Translations under genes and position numbers: made by a program
Shown here: in pieces, positions 10,610 through 22,866 of the stretch
Position numbering within the stretch: position 1 is the first letter of the stretch
Layout: every line of letters begins with the position of its first letter
From: Saxidomus purpurata
Taxonomy: Eukaryota; Mollusca; Bivalvia; Venerida; Veneridae
Assembly: GCA_022818135.1 (NCBI GenBank)
Contig: JAFMSR010000002.1
Coordinates: 48,151,706 to 48,215,705, forward strand
Direction of reading: 5' to 3'
DNA: 64,000 nt
The notes under the pieces: generated by a model
What the model saw: the letters and a program-made list of their open reading frames with translations, nothing else
The model's database searches: none
What the model was told of the DNA's origin: nothing

Positions 10610-10948
10610 TTAATTTGTGTTCATTTTAATGTCGTCTATAATTTCACAAATTTTAAAATTATCTGGAAATACATCTTTATCTAGCAACCTACTTGCAAGA
10701 AAAACAATGCTTTTAATATCAGATTTACATTCATTCACATACAAGTTAATTTCTTTCAAGATAATTCTTGCAAAGTAACTGTTCTCGGCCGTAACAAGTA
10801 AAACTGTCAGTAAATGGTCAAGCGCAGGATGATCAAAATACCATTCATGATGAAACATATAAATGAGTTCTTGTTCAACAATTTTGTGGTAGAAAGGGCT
10901 GTCTCTGCAACCTATTTCTCGTTTTGCTAACATATGAGGGATGTCCAT
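10610..10948 (-). CDS. Hypothetical protein exon upstream of the transposase
   Basis: A 112-codon ORF on the transposase strand inside the 5.9 kb element. Just upstream of its first ATG is an acceptor-like CTTTTGCAG|AG, so the coding part may begin in an earlier exon. The protein looks helical, with leucine-rich stretches and a D/K/N-rich C-terminus (ending IDDIKMNTN). I recognise no family. It could be a second element protein, a captured host exon, or chance. Similar-length chance ORFs exist in this window, which keeps confidence low. Confidence 0.35.
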   Translation of the reverse strand: MDIPHMLAKREIGCRDSPFYHKIVEQELIYMFHHEWYFDHPALDHLLTVLLVTAENSYFARIILKEINLYVNECKSDIKSIVFLASRLLDKDVFPDNFKICEIIDDIKMNTN

Positions 10949-12439
10949 CGTAAGGATCTCTGCAAAAGATATATTAGATTAATTAAAATGCCACTGAACA
11001 ATTCATTGGTGGTAAACGGTTAATATATGATGGTAATAAGAATCGCTTTCAAAGTAAATGCTTACAACATTGTAGACATTGAAATAAGACATTGTTAATG
11101 ACAAGAAACGGACATTGACAACGTATATGACGAGGAGATGATGGATGACCGACGACGACAACTTAAGCGATGATGACAATGACGACCAAACATGTATCTA
11201 AACTGAAATTAAACAGACAAAAAACTACTTAGGAAGAAACGAGGGTCTGGATTATAACTATGATGATTGAATTACTAAATTTGTTAAGGCTTATTGCAAA
11301 ATTGCAAGTACATTTTTTTCTATAAGGTTGATAGAGCATATTTATTGATGTTTTTACATCAAAAGTTCAGTTAGTGCTATATCTGTCCGATTTTCCCCAC
11401 AGATACTATTAGCTTAAAAACACTGCGGGGTTGTATCGGACAGAGTGAATTTAGTAAAACTAGATAAATGTACTCAATATTTCTGTATAAAAAGATCCAA
11501 ATAACGAAGAAAAACTATCTTTCTAAAAGCTTGCAAAACATTTCTAAGATTTCTACATATAAAATGCATAAGAAGACTAAATATCGATACCAATGTTTTT
11601 GTATGACTGAGTTCAATGTCATGAAGGCAAGGAAAAGAACGTGACATCACCGCATTCAAATTTTTCCAGCCAATCAAAATCGCCGAAAAGGATTGTTAGG
11701 TCATACATAGAGATGGATAAAAAATCGACTAAAACGGAATTATCCGTCACGCAAGACGACAAGGATCCGGTACATAAAGCGTATTCGTAAATGTTTAAAA
11801 CAAACGATTGTCCGATATGGAACGGTTTCCGATATTCCCTGGACCTACTCTAATAGTGAATAAACCAATCTGTCGGCAAATGCAGTGACTACGTAGCCGC
11901 CATTTTGGTAATACATCATACATTGGCGGAAATATCGTTGTTATCTTCGTCATTACTTGAGCGTTCCATTGTAGTTGGAAAATTATATTACATTTTGTGC
12001 AAAGCATGATGGAATTTAGGTAAAATATGTTGTTGACATATGTTGTTTTGTTTTTAATTCTCTGACTACATCTAAACCACACCACGAAAAGGCATTCAAA
12101 TCGTGACCAAAAAAAAGAATGATTTTAATTATGATCGAAAGTACAACTGTAAATTCAAAAATAAATATTAATTCCGTTTTTTTTTCATGTTTTTCATGCT
12201 CTTAGTATTCTAATATTTTTCTTTTCTTTATCTTACTATAGTTTTATTAACATTGTTTGTAAACAGAACATGTAACTATGTGCAAGAGTATACAGCATGA
12301 CAATGATTGTTCCGATATCAGCAACATATTAAGTATAACCAAAATGGCGCCTGTGAAATTGTGGTATATACAACACTTCAGTTTATTCATGATTTAAGTC
12401 AACAACACATTATCATGCATATATTAAATCAATATACAT

Positions 12440-12557
12440 ACCTTTATAAACTTCCGTAACTCTAGCCTTTCCTCATAGGGTTTTGCTAGAGATACGGAAC
12501 TTCCGTAACTCTAGACTCGGAGGCTAGAGTTAAAGTACCGTAACTCTAGCCACTGCC
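12440..12557 (-). repeat. Right TIR of the 5.9 kb element
   Basis: Inverted match to 6653-6770, including the shared GAAGTTTATAAAGG inner block. Confidence 0.8.
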
Positions 12558-12585
12558 TTTTTATTTTAACATCTGAAGGGGACAT

Positions 12586-12712
12586 ACAGTACAGGGTCTG
12601 GAGGATTATGCAAAACTCAGAGACAAATAGCATTACTTTGAGTGAGCTTGGAGCACCTAAAGTGACTTAGAGTACGGAGATATATCGCGTCACTTCGCGA
12701 GAGTATCCTGGT
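12586..12712 (-). repeat. CGCGAAGTGA-motif repeat, copy 1
   Basis: Matches the reverse complement of 24355-24485, including GGAGGATTATGCAAAA and ATCGCGTCACTTCGCG. It lies in the 180-bp space between two large TIR elements. Confidence 0.65.
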
Positions 12713-12744
12713 ACAACACAACGTCGTCCACTTTAATGGGGCAG

Positions 12745-14300
12745 CACGAAAACCCCAAATCTTACCCAAATCTTATCAAATCTTTTCAAAACATACCCAA
12801 ATCTTCATGAAATAAGCGTTTATTTAAACTTATAAGTTCATAAATGTGTTAAAAGAAACAAAAAGCACAAAATTGTGCTAATAAATAATGTTTTTATTGA
12901 ATATTTGGGCGAAATTTGTTGTATGTTATAGTTACAGGTAGCACCGGAGAGGACATGTATTGTGTATTGATCTGAAATCTTACCAACAATCTGCATCTTT
13001 TCTTTTCTTTTTGTCTAGAGGGACAATACTAGAAGAACAATTTTAGGAGTGGAATTATATTAGAATGGAAAGGCAACTTGAAATAATTATTGTATGCCTT
13101 TGCATTTTTACAAGTTAAAGCACACATAACACCAAATCTGCATGAAGTCTGATCATGGCATACCAAAATAAGAATGAGTGCGACTTTAAGTTACATCTTG
13201 CAAACATGCATCAACAGATGACAAAAATTACTTAAACTGGCCGAAAATCGATTTATATTGCATATCTGATAGATGAGTTTCACACAATTTAGTACACTGT
13301 AACCCAAACCTTACCCAAATCTTCCTTGACATAACCAAATCTTCGTGAATTATGCACTTATTTCAACAGATCTCGCCATGGATGTGTCGACAGGGGCTAA
13401 AAAAAATACTCAAAATGACTTAGATACATCCTGATTTTGTAGATCAGCCTTTGAATTTTCACAAATTTAAGCACACGTAACCCCAAATCTACATGAAATC
13501 TTATCATGACATACCCAAATCATGGTGATTTAAGTTCCATGTTACATATCATGCAATCAGTGTAACAGCAGATGACAAAAAATACAGAAATTGGCCGAAA
13601 ATCGATTCATATTGCATATCTGATAGATAATTTTATATACAATTTAGTACACTGTAACCTAAACCTTACCCAAATCTTCCTTGACATAACCAAATCTTCA
13701 TGACTTAAATAAATCCCGAATTTATATATCAGCCTTTGAATTTTCACAATTTCAAGCACACGTAACCCCAAATCTTACCCAAATTTACATGAATTCTTAT
13801 TATGACATACTCAAAGCATTGCGATCTAAGCTTTATGTTACATATCATGCAATTTGTGCTTCGACAGGACATAACTGCACAAAATAGTCTTTATATCGTA
13901 AAGTATATTGTCACAAAACAGAAAGTACATGTACTTACATCTACTAAGCTTTTCACAAACATACCCAAATCTGGGTGAAGTAAACAGCTTTTTCAGCAAA
14001 TCTCGGCCGTACAAAATTACACAAAAATGTGCAAAAATAATCTTTTATATCTTATATTTAATTTATTATTGGCACAAGACAATATTTCATGCAATCCCAA
14101 TCTTCCTCAAATCTACGTAGCAAGTTTTCTCAAACATACTTGAATAGTAAAGAATTTATTTCAGCAAATATCGTCATAACTATATCGGCAAAAAAAATAA
14201 ATAAAGTTTTGCATAAAAGTATGTAAAAATCCTTGTATCTACGTATTAGGCCGTGTGAATGTCCATTGTTTTCCAAATCTTCAAATATAACACAAATCAC
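12745..14300. repeat. ACCCAAATCTT-rich degenerate tandem array
   Basis: The motif (A)CCCAAATCTT and variants recur at least twenty times. Larger units starting GCACACGTAACCCCAAATC are seen near 13118, 13471 and 13756 (spacing 353 and 285 bp). The same motif reappears inverted at the right end of the 8.6 kb element near 21240-21290, suggesting a subterminal recognition sequence. There is no gene. Confidence 0.65.
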
Positions 14301-16300
14301 AGTGATTTGTATCAGACAACAGGATCAAATGAAACTAGGCTGTATTAAATCTTAACCCACTGACGGGAAATGATTATGCCTTTGTTGCCAACAACAACAA
14401 CAATAACTTTATTTTGTGAAGGTTACATACTAAGTGTACAAAAAGTTTCATACTGCTTATTTCCAGTATGGCCTTCATTTTTAACTTTAAAAATATCCCT
14501 ATAGGTACATTTATTTACACACGCACCCACGCAGGCACGCACACACAAAAGTTCACAGTTTCACAAACTATTTAACATGCAAGCATACCAACATATAAAC
14601 ATACTCATTACTTTCGACAAACAGAGGAGAACATGATCAACCTACACATCTGTCCCGTCTGCTCATGATCTGCACTGATTGGCGATCGCTATTCAGTCCG
14701 TAAATTTCAATGGGAACCCCTTTAAGAATATAAATGGTGCTGTCAAAATTGAAAAATGGACACATCAATTTTATAGTAATTAGCGGAGCAATGGTTTTAA
14801 AAAAATCTCTGTCTCATTTCCCTATCCGTTTCTGCAAAAGTTAAACTCCAAGCTTGAGAAAATGTAGATATGTAGGTAAGAAGTTTTCTTTCTTCCGAAA
14901 ATATGCATGCTGATCAGAGACACTAATTGTTATCATTGTGTCTGTGCTAATTGTAGAATTAGGGGTAAATAAAGTAGTTGTTTTCTCATTATTTATATAA
15001 TTTATTTACCCGTGATACATATTTCTCATTAAATTATATTGAAAGTCCGGTTATCTGTCTTGTTTGATGTATGTTATATGTCTTGTAAGAAATTTATGAA
15101 ATTTGTCTTTGATTTGATTTGAAGCAATTTTTTATAAAAGTCCGTCCATGAGAGCATTTATATTATAGCTTGTATTCTTAGATGAGACCTTTTTCTGAAG
15201 TGTCACTGGCTTATGTTATGAATATTAATTACCCAAAATCTTAATAACCAATCAGAGAAAAGTCGCTTACTCAACAAAATACCATAATAGCCAATCAGAG
15301 GAAAGTCTCTCTGGTCGGATATTGTAAATTTGTAATTAATATACAGCCTCCGGCACTTGTCTACACATCAACAACAAAGCTACAAGATGTTGTGACTGCT
15401 GTGTGTGTCACAAAATATTCTTTAACCGCTTGTAAAATTTTATATTTAGGGCATTAAACAACATCTCTTTCTAACGTTTGATTTCCATAAATTTATAACT
15501 CAGCAAAAAAGCTGTTTGGTTTTATTTCCAGGTTTTATAGGTAATATAAAAATGATGATGATAATGATGTTTAATGAAGGTACCAATTAACTAATCAGTT
15601 AAAACAACTTACCATGAAGAAACGTAACTGGGACTCAACACTACATCTTATTTGTACATTTCGTTATTTAAATCACTGTGGAGTGGAAATAATAATTATT
15701 CATTTAAGTAAAATTGAAATGGTTGCGTAGTTTTTGATAGAGTCCAATGCTGACATAACCCTAGTATATAAAGATTTCTTACCTGTTTTGAAGTTATGAC
15801 AAGAGCTCATAAATGTGTAAATTGGTTATGAATCCCTTATATTCACAAGGGGGAAAGGGGTAACAAAAATACGAACATTTCCCGTTAAAAATACAAAAAA
15901 GCGAGTGAAAGAAATTGAACGAACAGAATGAGGTTTAGAAAGAAAGAATGTATGAAAACGGAAATGACAGAGTATGATTGAACAAGAAATATGGCCCGAC
16001 AAGCATGAAGTTAACAATCGACTGCCAAAACAAACCGTTTTTTTTTCTTGCGCAAATTTGACATATGAATTTTTTTTCAGCAACACTAACAACAGATCGT
16101 GTACATGATATCTCTGCACAAAACTAAAGTAACAAATTAAATAAAATAAATATCTACATTAGTAACAAATAGGTTTTGATTTTTAAATTTTTTTTAATTA
16201 AATTGTACATTTTTAAAAGTCAAATAGCTTAGATACCAAAACTAAACTAATTATACCTCAAAATTTACAACAGGAACAACTTGACTGGTGATTACTATCG
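14300..16300. other. Stretch without recognisable genes
   Basis: AT-rich DNA inside the 8.6 kb element, with a short AACAACAACAACA tract at ~14392, a CA-rich patch near 14520, and repeat K. The ~100-codon minus-strand ORF at 15826-16119 has no recognisable features. Confidence 0.5.
15111..15189 (-). repeat. Interspersed repeat K, copy 2
   Basis: Reverse-complement partner of 977-1055. It sits inside the 8.6 kb long-TIR element, so that element may have acquired it by insertion. Confidence 0.7.
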
Positions 16301-16990
16301 TAAAAGCATTAGACAGAAGGAGCATTTCTTTTGTTTTGGTTTAAAAAGAAATTTTGTTTCCCCCCTCCACCTTTTTCCTTGGGAAAAACCAATTTTTTTT
16401 TTGTGAGTTAAAGATTTTCATAAAGTCAATTTAATACTATCAAATTTACACTTGTTTTTAATCAACTTTAATTTTTTGATATATCACATTTTTTTTAGGC
16501 AAGCCTTTGAATAAGTCAAGGCGGGGGGGTTAATACATTATACAATTGGAACATACAAGTCATGATCAAATAACAACAGATTACTTTGCCCCCTCTTCAT
16601 TGGCTTAATAAAGGTAACGATTTTTACATAGGTCTCAAGTTTCATATTTTGACCTTAATTCTGAGCTGAAAAAAAAAAACCAGGTCTGTTCTTAACAAAA
16701 AAACCGACCAGCTGCATAACACTGCTGAGATAGTTTTGTTAATTAGCTTACATACCATAAAGAAACTAGCAACTTGATGGGCATCGTAGGCATGAACAGA
16801 AGGGGGATTTCATGCATAAAATTACACTCGTTTTAAAACTTTAATTTTATACCTTTTTTTAGGCAAGCCTTTGAATAAGTCAACTAATACATTATACTAT
16901 ACACATACATCAATTACTTGGCCGTCTTTTTATAAATAACTTTTTTCTCCTCTTTTTGACTGCGTGATTTTTCTACAAAAAAACCCCAGC
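16300..16990. repeat. Decayed tandem-repeat fragments
   Basis: TTTTTTTAGGCAAGCCTTTG occurs near 16490 and again near 16855. The part around 16640-16720 (ACATAGGTCT...TTTGACCTTAATTCT...CTGTTCTTA) resembles the 3' part of element C (31820-31900). These look like old relics of the same superfamily. Confidence 0.5.
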
Positions 16991-17448
16991 TGCTATACTG
17001 CGATATAAAACCAAATAAAGAAACCATGCACGAGGCAAAGAGGTTCATGCACCAATGTACGCTTGGCCGCGTGTCTGGTCTTCAAGCTAGCACAACTATC
17101 TTTTGGCTATATATATACTGGCATCTTTACACAATGTTCACTTTGTTCCATCCTTTATTTTCTCCATTACATGATAATTTTCTTACAAAAATAGTAAAAA
17201 ATACTCGTTTTATTAATATCAATATGTATCCGATATGTATACGGTAAAAGATGCCGGCTTGAAATCACTTAACCTCTCACTGACAGAGGTATAGGATTTG
17301 AACCCCGCTTCCGAAATGGAGGATGAGAGTTCACGGTACTGGTACTTCCCTGGAACGGTTGTTAGGTGAACTGTCTGTCTGTTATTAACTTGAAATACAG
17401 TTGAAAACGAGTCGGACCCAAGAACAAGAAAAGACAGAAGTGTGTATT

Positions 17449-17880
17449 GTAACTACAATTTTTATGTCCGATGAGATACTAAAAAGGAATTAACCACAGA
17501 TGCTTGGGGTATGGACTCGCCACCCAATCTATACGTGTCCCATGTTGTACGGAACGTATATAAATACATTGTCACCATAAACATGTGATCAGTAGGTAAG
17601 TAGAATAAGGACTTGCATTTGTAATTGGTTAGCTAACACGCAGTTGTAGGATGTATATAAGGTACTGCAGTGAGCAGGGGCGAGGATCAGGTCTAAGGGG
17701 ATGAGGTCCAGACCCCAAGCATCTGTGACCGCGGGTCGCCGGCCGGGCTTGCGCTTCTAGGGGGAACTCGCTTAGCAGTGAGCTAAGGTTAAAGCCCAAC
17801 TCGCACAACCCACAGTGTACTGGTCACGGAGTGAGGTCCCTTTGGACCCAGTTATTTCATTAAAGCACAAAGTCCATTTG
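17449..17880 (+). mobile_element. Possible solo LTR
   Basis: A compositional island much richer in GC than its surroundings. It has TGTAAC near the start, a TATA-like GTATATAAGG at ~17652, a GC-rich stretch (GCCGGCCGGGCTTGCG) and an ATTAAAGC polyadenylation-like signal near 17860. That order resembles U3-R-U5 of an LTR retrotransposon. I cannot define matching ends or a target duplication, and an unrelated promoter is possible. Confidence 0.3.
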
Positions 17881-20800
17881 TAAAGTTCTATTCCATTTTT
17901 TTCTTGATCTTTATTTGCTAATTAAGCATTCAACAACACATCAGCATAGGCTAGCACCAGAATATATTATAAGTTATTTCAATTTTCCATATTTCTTAGA
18001 TGTTAACTATTCGAAAGCTTTGATACGACTATCTTCATAAAGTTACTAAATTTCTTAGATTCAGAATAAAGAGAATTACTACAAAAACAACATATGGCAG
18101 AAATGACTTAAGAATTTTGACAGTTTATATTAAACAATCAGTATGGCTTGGACTTAAGAATTTTAAGAGGAAATATCTATCTTAGATAATCATATTAATC
18201 AAGCCATACAATAAGGTGATAAAACATTTACATTAGCAGGTTTTAAGACTATGTGTCAAATGACTTGAGAAATCCTTTTGACAACTAAAAGTAACAGAAG
18301 TCAAAATGTATTATTTAACTGAATTTTAAATTAACCTTTTAAATTATTAATCAAAAAAATACAATTATGAAATTTACTAAAATATTCCTATTATGTAATA
18401 TAAAGAATTTGATGAAGGTAATACTCTGTCACACATCTGTGGAATTAACTAGATATTTGTCTGTCGCTCTTCAGTGTGACAGTTTGTTTGTTTTTGTCCG
18501 TCCTTGTGCCTGTCACTAATGCAACTGAAATTGTTTTATGGGAAATATTGTCAAGCGCATTATGTAGCCACCAACCAAAGTCTACAGAAATAAGTAAACA
18601 ACAAAATAACCTTTCCAGGTGTATGCGGATACATATTTCATAACCTGTCTCGAGCCACGGACTGTTATATCTCAGGTAAGCGCCTGTTACCTGTCTGCAA
18701 TCGCGCCCAATGTGCAGAATTATGCGCTATATGTACTAGCTAATTTAATCACTTAATATAAGATGTGTTTCACCTTATTACATACGTTTATTTTCAGCGT
18801 TCTTGTATATAAGTCAGGTCATGAGAAAACCTGCCTCAAATCAAAAGTTGGTGGTTTGCGACTGTTCAGTTTCTTACATTATGTTTTTTTTTTATGGTTA
18901 CAACATGCTTTTCAGTTTACATGTTTATATGCGTATATGTAAAATTTGTTATAATTCATACATATAACTTTGTAATGTATAAATTGCGTTCCACCTTTCT
19001 TCTAACATGCACATTTATTGTTGCGGAATTCGAACACCGAGCTATCTAAGGAACTCATCACCTGAGGTGCTGACTGCGCATTTTTGTGTCTAGAAATACA
19101 ATGTACTAAGGTTAATCAAAATTATGCGCATTAATTCATCGTTATGGTCAGTCGTACATGTTTGTGTTTGAATGGTTTAAATCTTCTTATTCACAAAATA
19201 TATACATAATATGTCACGGAACCTATCGCTGCTGCGGTTCAATGCAATGTTTATTCTACAGTGCGAAGATCTTCATGTACACATTCGTACGGAGTGCATG
19301 TGGAACCTCAGGCAACTTTACGTAGTTCGAACCACACCAGCACATGAAAGTAATTACCCTTCAGTTATTGTTTCCCCCCTATACACTTCTGTATCAGTAT
19401 GTTTTGAACTACTAACACCCGTAATAAAATATAGGGGGTATGCAGAAGTTAAAAAAACGAAATATACGTGAAACGCAGTCCTTCCTATAACCGATGTAAA
19501 GACGTCCGTCCCAGTTCCGTGTTTGGATAGATACTCAATTGCGTACGCATGATTACATGACACAACACTCCGTAAGGTATTAATATCACCAAACACGAAT
19601 GTTCTTATTCAAGTGGTTTTGTTTTCGAAAATCTTGACAATTCACATCCTTTCCAACTGAAACAGAATCTCGGAAAAAATACGGTTACATAAATTACTGA
19701 AATTATGAATTACATTAAACTTATCAGACACGCGTACACTCACGGACGCAGATACGCACACACGTATGCATGCATTACAAACAAGAGAATATTATAGTCA
19801 ATTGTGAAAATACAAGTATATGCATTTAACATCATACTTTTTAGTTAAAATAAATAACCACTATGCAAAAAGTTAGCAACAAATATCGAGAAATGTGCAG
19901 AACAGTGTAATACTTATTATATGATATATCTTTTAATAATTATATTTTAAAACATTCTTTACCAATTGTAAGAGGGACTGAATTCCACATTCTTAAATAT
20001 TGAAAGGAATGAGTAGTGCGTGAGATTTGTACAGTTTTGCCTTGGAGAGGATCGTAAACTATAGCTTATGTGTTTCGTTGCCATAATTGGAGTGATTTTT
20101 AGTAACAAATGTTATAAAATATACTTCCTGCATATTGGAAACAGCGATTTTCAATTGTGAGCCACAGAATGATTTAAAGAAAGTGTATATCTAGTATGTG
20201 ATTGTATAGATGCGAAAATAATGTTGCAGCAATCGTACGTTGAATTGTAGAACTACAAATCAAACAAATCCTTTGACAAAGTACTTGCAAGTCCCATTTG
20301 AGATTTTTATCGATTGTATTGTTTGCAATTATAAACCCTAGATTCTAGTTTTACATTGTATATACCGCATATTTATTAGGTAGTTTTTCAACAAAATTTG
20401 AAAATTATCTGGCAACAGTTCTGGTGTATTAGGTGACCATTTCTAGTCAAAGGAAAGGAAACTATAATATTGTTAAGTCAATATAATTCGATTATGCACA
20501 ACACTGTAAATATCACAACCTGTTGTGTCACTGTCCGTACATTACATATGCAATATTATGACCCTGGTTATGTTTATGATCGCAGCACATGAAATTTGGC
20601 ATTACAGAAGAAACATATTTTAGTATTGTCTTGTACTCATTCATACTGAGATTTTACGAAAGCAATGATGTACGGGAACGTGAATATGTTAACGTCAATT
20701 ATAATTAGAAGATTTCAGTATGATTTTGGGAAGACTACTATATTATACAGAAATAAAATGGACAGAAATAAGAAGGGAAGAAATATATAATTCGAAATGC

Positions 20801-21050
20801 TTTTTGTAACCAGTTACAATCAATCCAAATTATAACCGCCGATATAACAATCGCACATTTACTTTAATTTATATTGTGTCATATGCCCTTGTTTTTTATC
20901 AAGAATTTCGTACTGTTTTCAAACATGTGGGTAAACTTCTGATATATTCTGTATTCCAGAAATGTTCATTCTAGGTATAATAAAATAGCGCAAAAGAAGG
21001 AAAGAGTTTCACATGTGTACATTTCATGATCATGTTATCTCACAATGTGT
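17880..21050. other. Stretch without recognisable genes
   Basis: AT-rich interior of the 8.6 kb element. Short opposing ORFs around 19211-19596 overlap each other and show no domain. I see no RNA gene or clear repeat here. Confidence 0.5.
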
Positions 21051-21427
21051 AGATATCATGATCTTAAAATCTTACGATCGCCGCATGTCTTCTCCGGTGC
21101 TACCTGTAAACGTGAGATATCGTATATAATATTCAATAAAAACACGATTTATTCGCACAATTTTGTGCTTTTTGCTTCTTTTAACACATTTAATAACTTA
21201 TAAGTTTAAATAAACGCTTATTTCATGAAGATTTGTGTATGTTTTGAAAAGATTTGGTAAGATTTGGGTGAGATTTGGGTAGATTTGGGGTTTTCGTGTG
21301 GCCACTTTAATGCATTTCATCTTTGTTGTCAATGGAAAAACTACATATATCTAATTCAATGTATAAACTTTTGAACTAATTCAAGTCACTTATTATTGAA
21401 ATAAAACAAACTCCCTACCTACAACCA

Positions 21428-22218
21428 CAGGTGTATGTCCAGTCTTGGTGCCCATAAAAAATACAACAAACAAACAAAACCAATAAGAACCACTAATTAT
21501 AATTCTTAAACGAAAAAAAAAAATTGAAATTGAAATTGAAAAAAAATTGAAATTGAAATTTTTTTTTCTATAAATTATGTATATTGATATATTGCCTGTA
21601 ACGCCCATTTGGGGGTTTACTAGCATACGCTGTGGAACAACCAAATACCCAGTGCAGTACCAATGCACGCTTTCTCGCTGCCGTTCTTACATCTGACATT
21701 TAGCATTTTGTAAACAATCTTAGTCTGCTTAGTCTACAGCTTTGAAGAACTTACATTTGAAGTCAAACACGCCAATTTTTTAGACAATGATAAAACATCG
21801 TCCATAAGCGGCCATTTTGTTGAAAACAAAAGTAGAAAAAACAAAATTGGCGTGTTTGACTTCTAATACAGTGAGGCATTTATTATTTTGATTCTAACAC
21901 AATAATGTGTTGAACTGTAAACATTTCATTGTCATTTACAGCTTTGAAGAACTTACATTAAAATGTCCGATGTGAAAACGGCAGCGAGAGAGCGTGCATT
22001 GGTACTACACTGGGTATTTTGGTTGTTCCACAGCGTGTGCTAGTAAACCCCCATAGCATTACGGGCAACATAGAGACCTTTTCAAAATATCAATATTCAT
22101 ATAGAAATTTTTTTTCTTCAATTTTTTGTTTCGTTTAAGAATTATAACTAGTGGTTCTAATTGTTTGTATTTTCTGGTTTTTTTTTATATGGGCACAAAG
22201 ACTGGACATACACCTGTG
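21428..22218. mobile_element. Foldback element with ~290-bp inverted arms
   Basis: The left arm (CACAGGTGTATGTCCAGTC onward) returns inverted at ~21950-22218. It covers GAACCACTAATTATAATTCT, a long A/T tract, CATTTGGGGGTTTACTAGCA and AATGCACGCTTTCTCGCTGCC. A second, inner inverted pair (GAAGTCAAACACGCCAATTT, near 21757 and 21868) lies in the centre. No coding capacity and no clean target duplication. Confidence 0.7.
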
Positions 22219-22228
22219 CCTGCAACGA

Positions 22229-22286
22229 ATTGTTTATCCAACAAAATGCTGGCATCATTATTTATCCAACAAAATGCTGGCATCAT
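22229..22286 (+). repeat. Two tandem copies of a ~30-bp unit
   Basis: TTTATCCAACAAAATGCTGG followed by CATCAT occurs twice in a row directly beside the foldback element. A simple local duplication. Confidence 0.8.
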
Positions 22287-22617
22287 CACGTGTTACTCAG
22301 ACTTTTTCCAACCGAAGTTTGACCATTTCGACCTTGACCTTTTATTGATGTTATGGTACACTTAACAACAAAAGTTTGTATACCAGATAATGTTAATTCA
22401 AGAAAAATGTTTTTAACACTTGAAACTGTTGAAATAAACTGTTTTGAAATGTAATTAACTGTCAACAAAACATATTTATAGGTCATATTTATTTTCAGTT
22501 GCATTACACTACAGGAGGGACACTGAAAGTTGTCTCCCCTCCTGATGGCCCTTACAGGTGTACAAAAGGACAGGTGAACCCAACCTAAACATACCTCACA
22601 CTGTCCCCAGTTGACTA

Positions 22618-22866
22618 TTATAACATATGGAGCTTACTTTTGTCTGGGCTGTAGCGTTTACAAACAATACATTTTTCATTTTTTCCAAAATTTTCTTCAT
22701 CAGAGGCTTCATCAATGTTCTCAATTGCAGCTAATACTTTTCTTTTTTTGATACCTGCAACCCCTGATGTACCAGGTTGTGGTGCTTTTTGAGCTGAACA
22801 TTTTCTGTTGTTTTTTGAAGACTTGATTCTTTTTTTTGCTTTGGTTCATATTTCTCATTATGGGCA
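22618..22866 (-). pseudogene. C-terminal fragment of the second psq-DDE transposase
   Basis: An open minus-strand frame of about 80 codons, starting in IAHNEKYEPKQKKRIKSS and ending CIVCKRYSPDKSK...HML plus stop at 22618-22620. The basic KKRK stretch, acidic segment and CxxC motif are the usual C-terminal tail of pogo-like transposases, which is missing from the fragment at 27041-28360 on the same strand. The two pieces are separated by a tandem-repeat array carrying a further insertion. Confidence 0.7.

Larger units (their letters stand above)
6653..12557 (-). mobile_element. 5.9 kb long-TIR element with psq-DDE transposase and 9-bp TSD
   Basis: The first ~118 bp (6653-6770) match the reverse complement of the last ~118 bp (12440-12557) at roughly 88% identity. 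Both start GGCAGTGGCTAGAGTTA. Each TIR is built from CTAGAGTTACGG motifs in alternating orientation. TTTTTATTT directly abuts both ends (6644-6652, 12558-12566). Inside, on the minus strand, lie an unidentified spliced ORF (10610-10948) and a pogo-like transposase (7451-10157). Long TIRs with 9-bp TSDs are typical of MULE elements, whereas pogo elements duplicate TA, so enzyme and ends do not match. Subterminal TATCGGACA-like motifs recur near 6840, 7065, 7090, 11434 and 11809. Confidence 0.75.
12739..21301. mobile_element. 8.6 kb long-TIR element with 11-bp flanking direct repeat
   Basis: About 240 bp at the left (from CACGAAAACCCCAAATCT to TACAGGTAGCACCGGAGA) recur inverted at ~21060-21300. 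CCACTTTAATG abuts both ends (12728-12738, 21302-21312). The outermost 3-6 bp of the two TIRs differ, so the exact ends could shift by a few bases. I see no transposase. The content is ACCCAAATCTT-rich DNA (left), repeat K, decayed tandem-repeat fragments and an LTR-like segment. The long TIRs and 11-bp TSD suggest a non-autonomous MULE-like element (inference). Confidence 0.65.

Noticed and set aside
17449..17880. Full LTR retrotransposon
   Set aside because: Only one LTR-like segment; no gag-pol frame, primer site or second LTR in the window.
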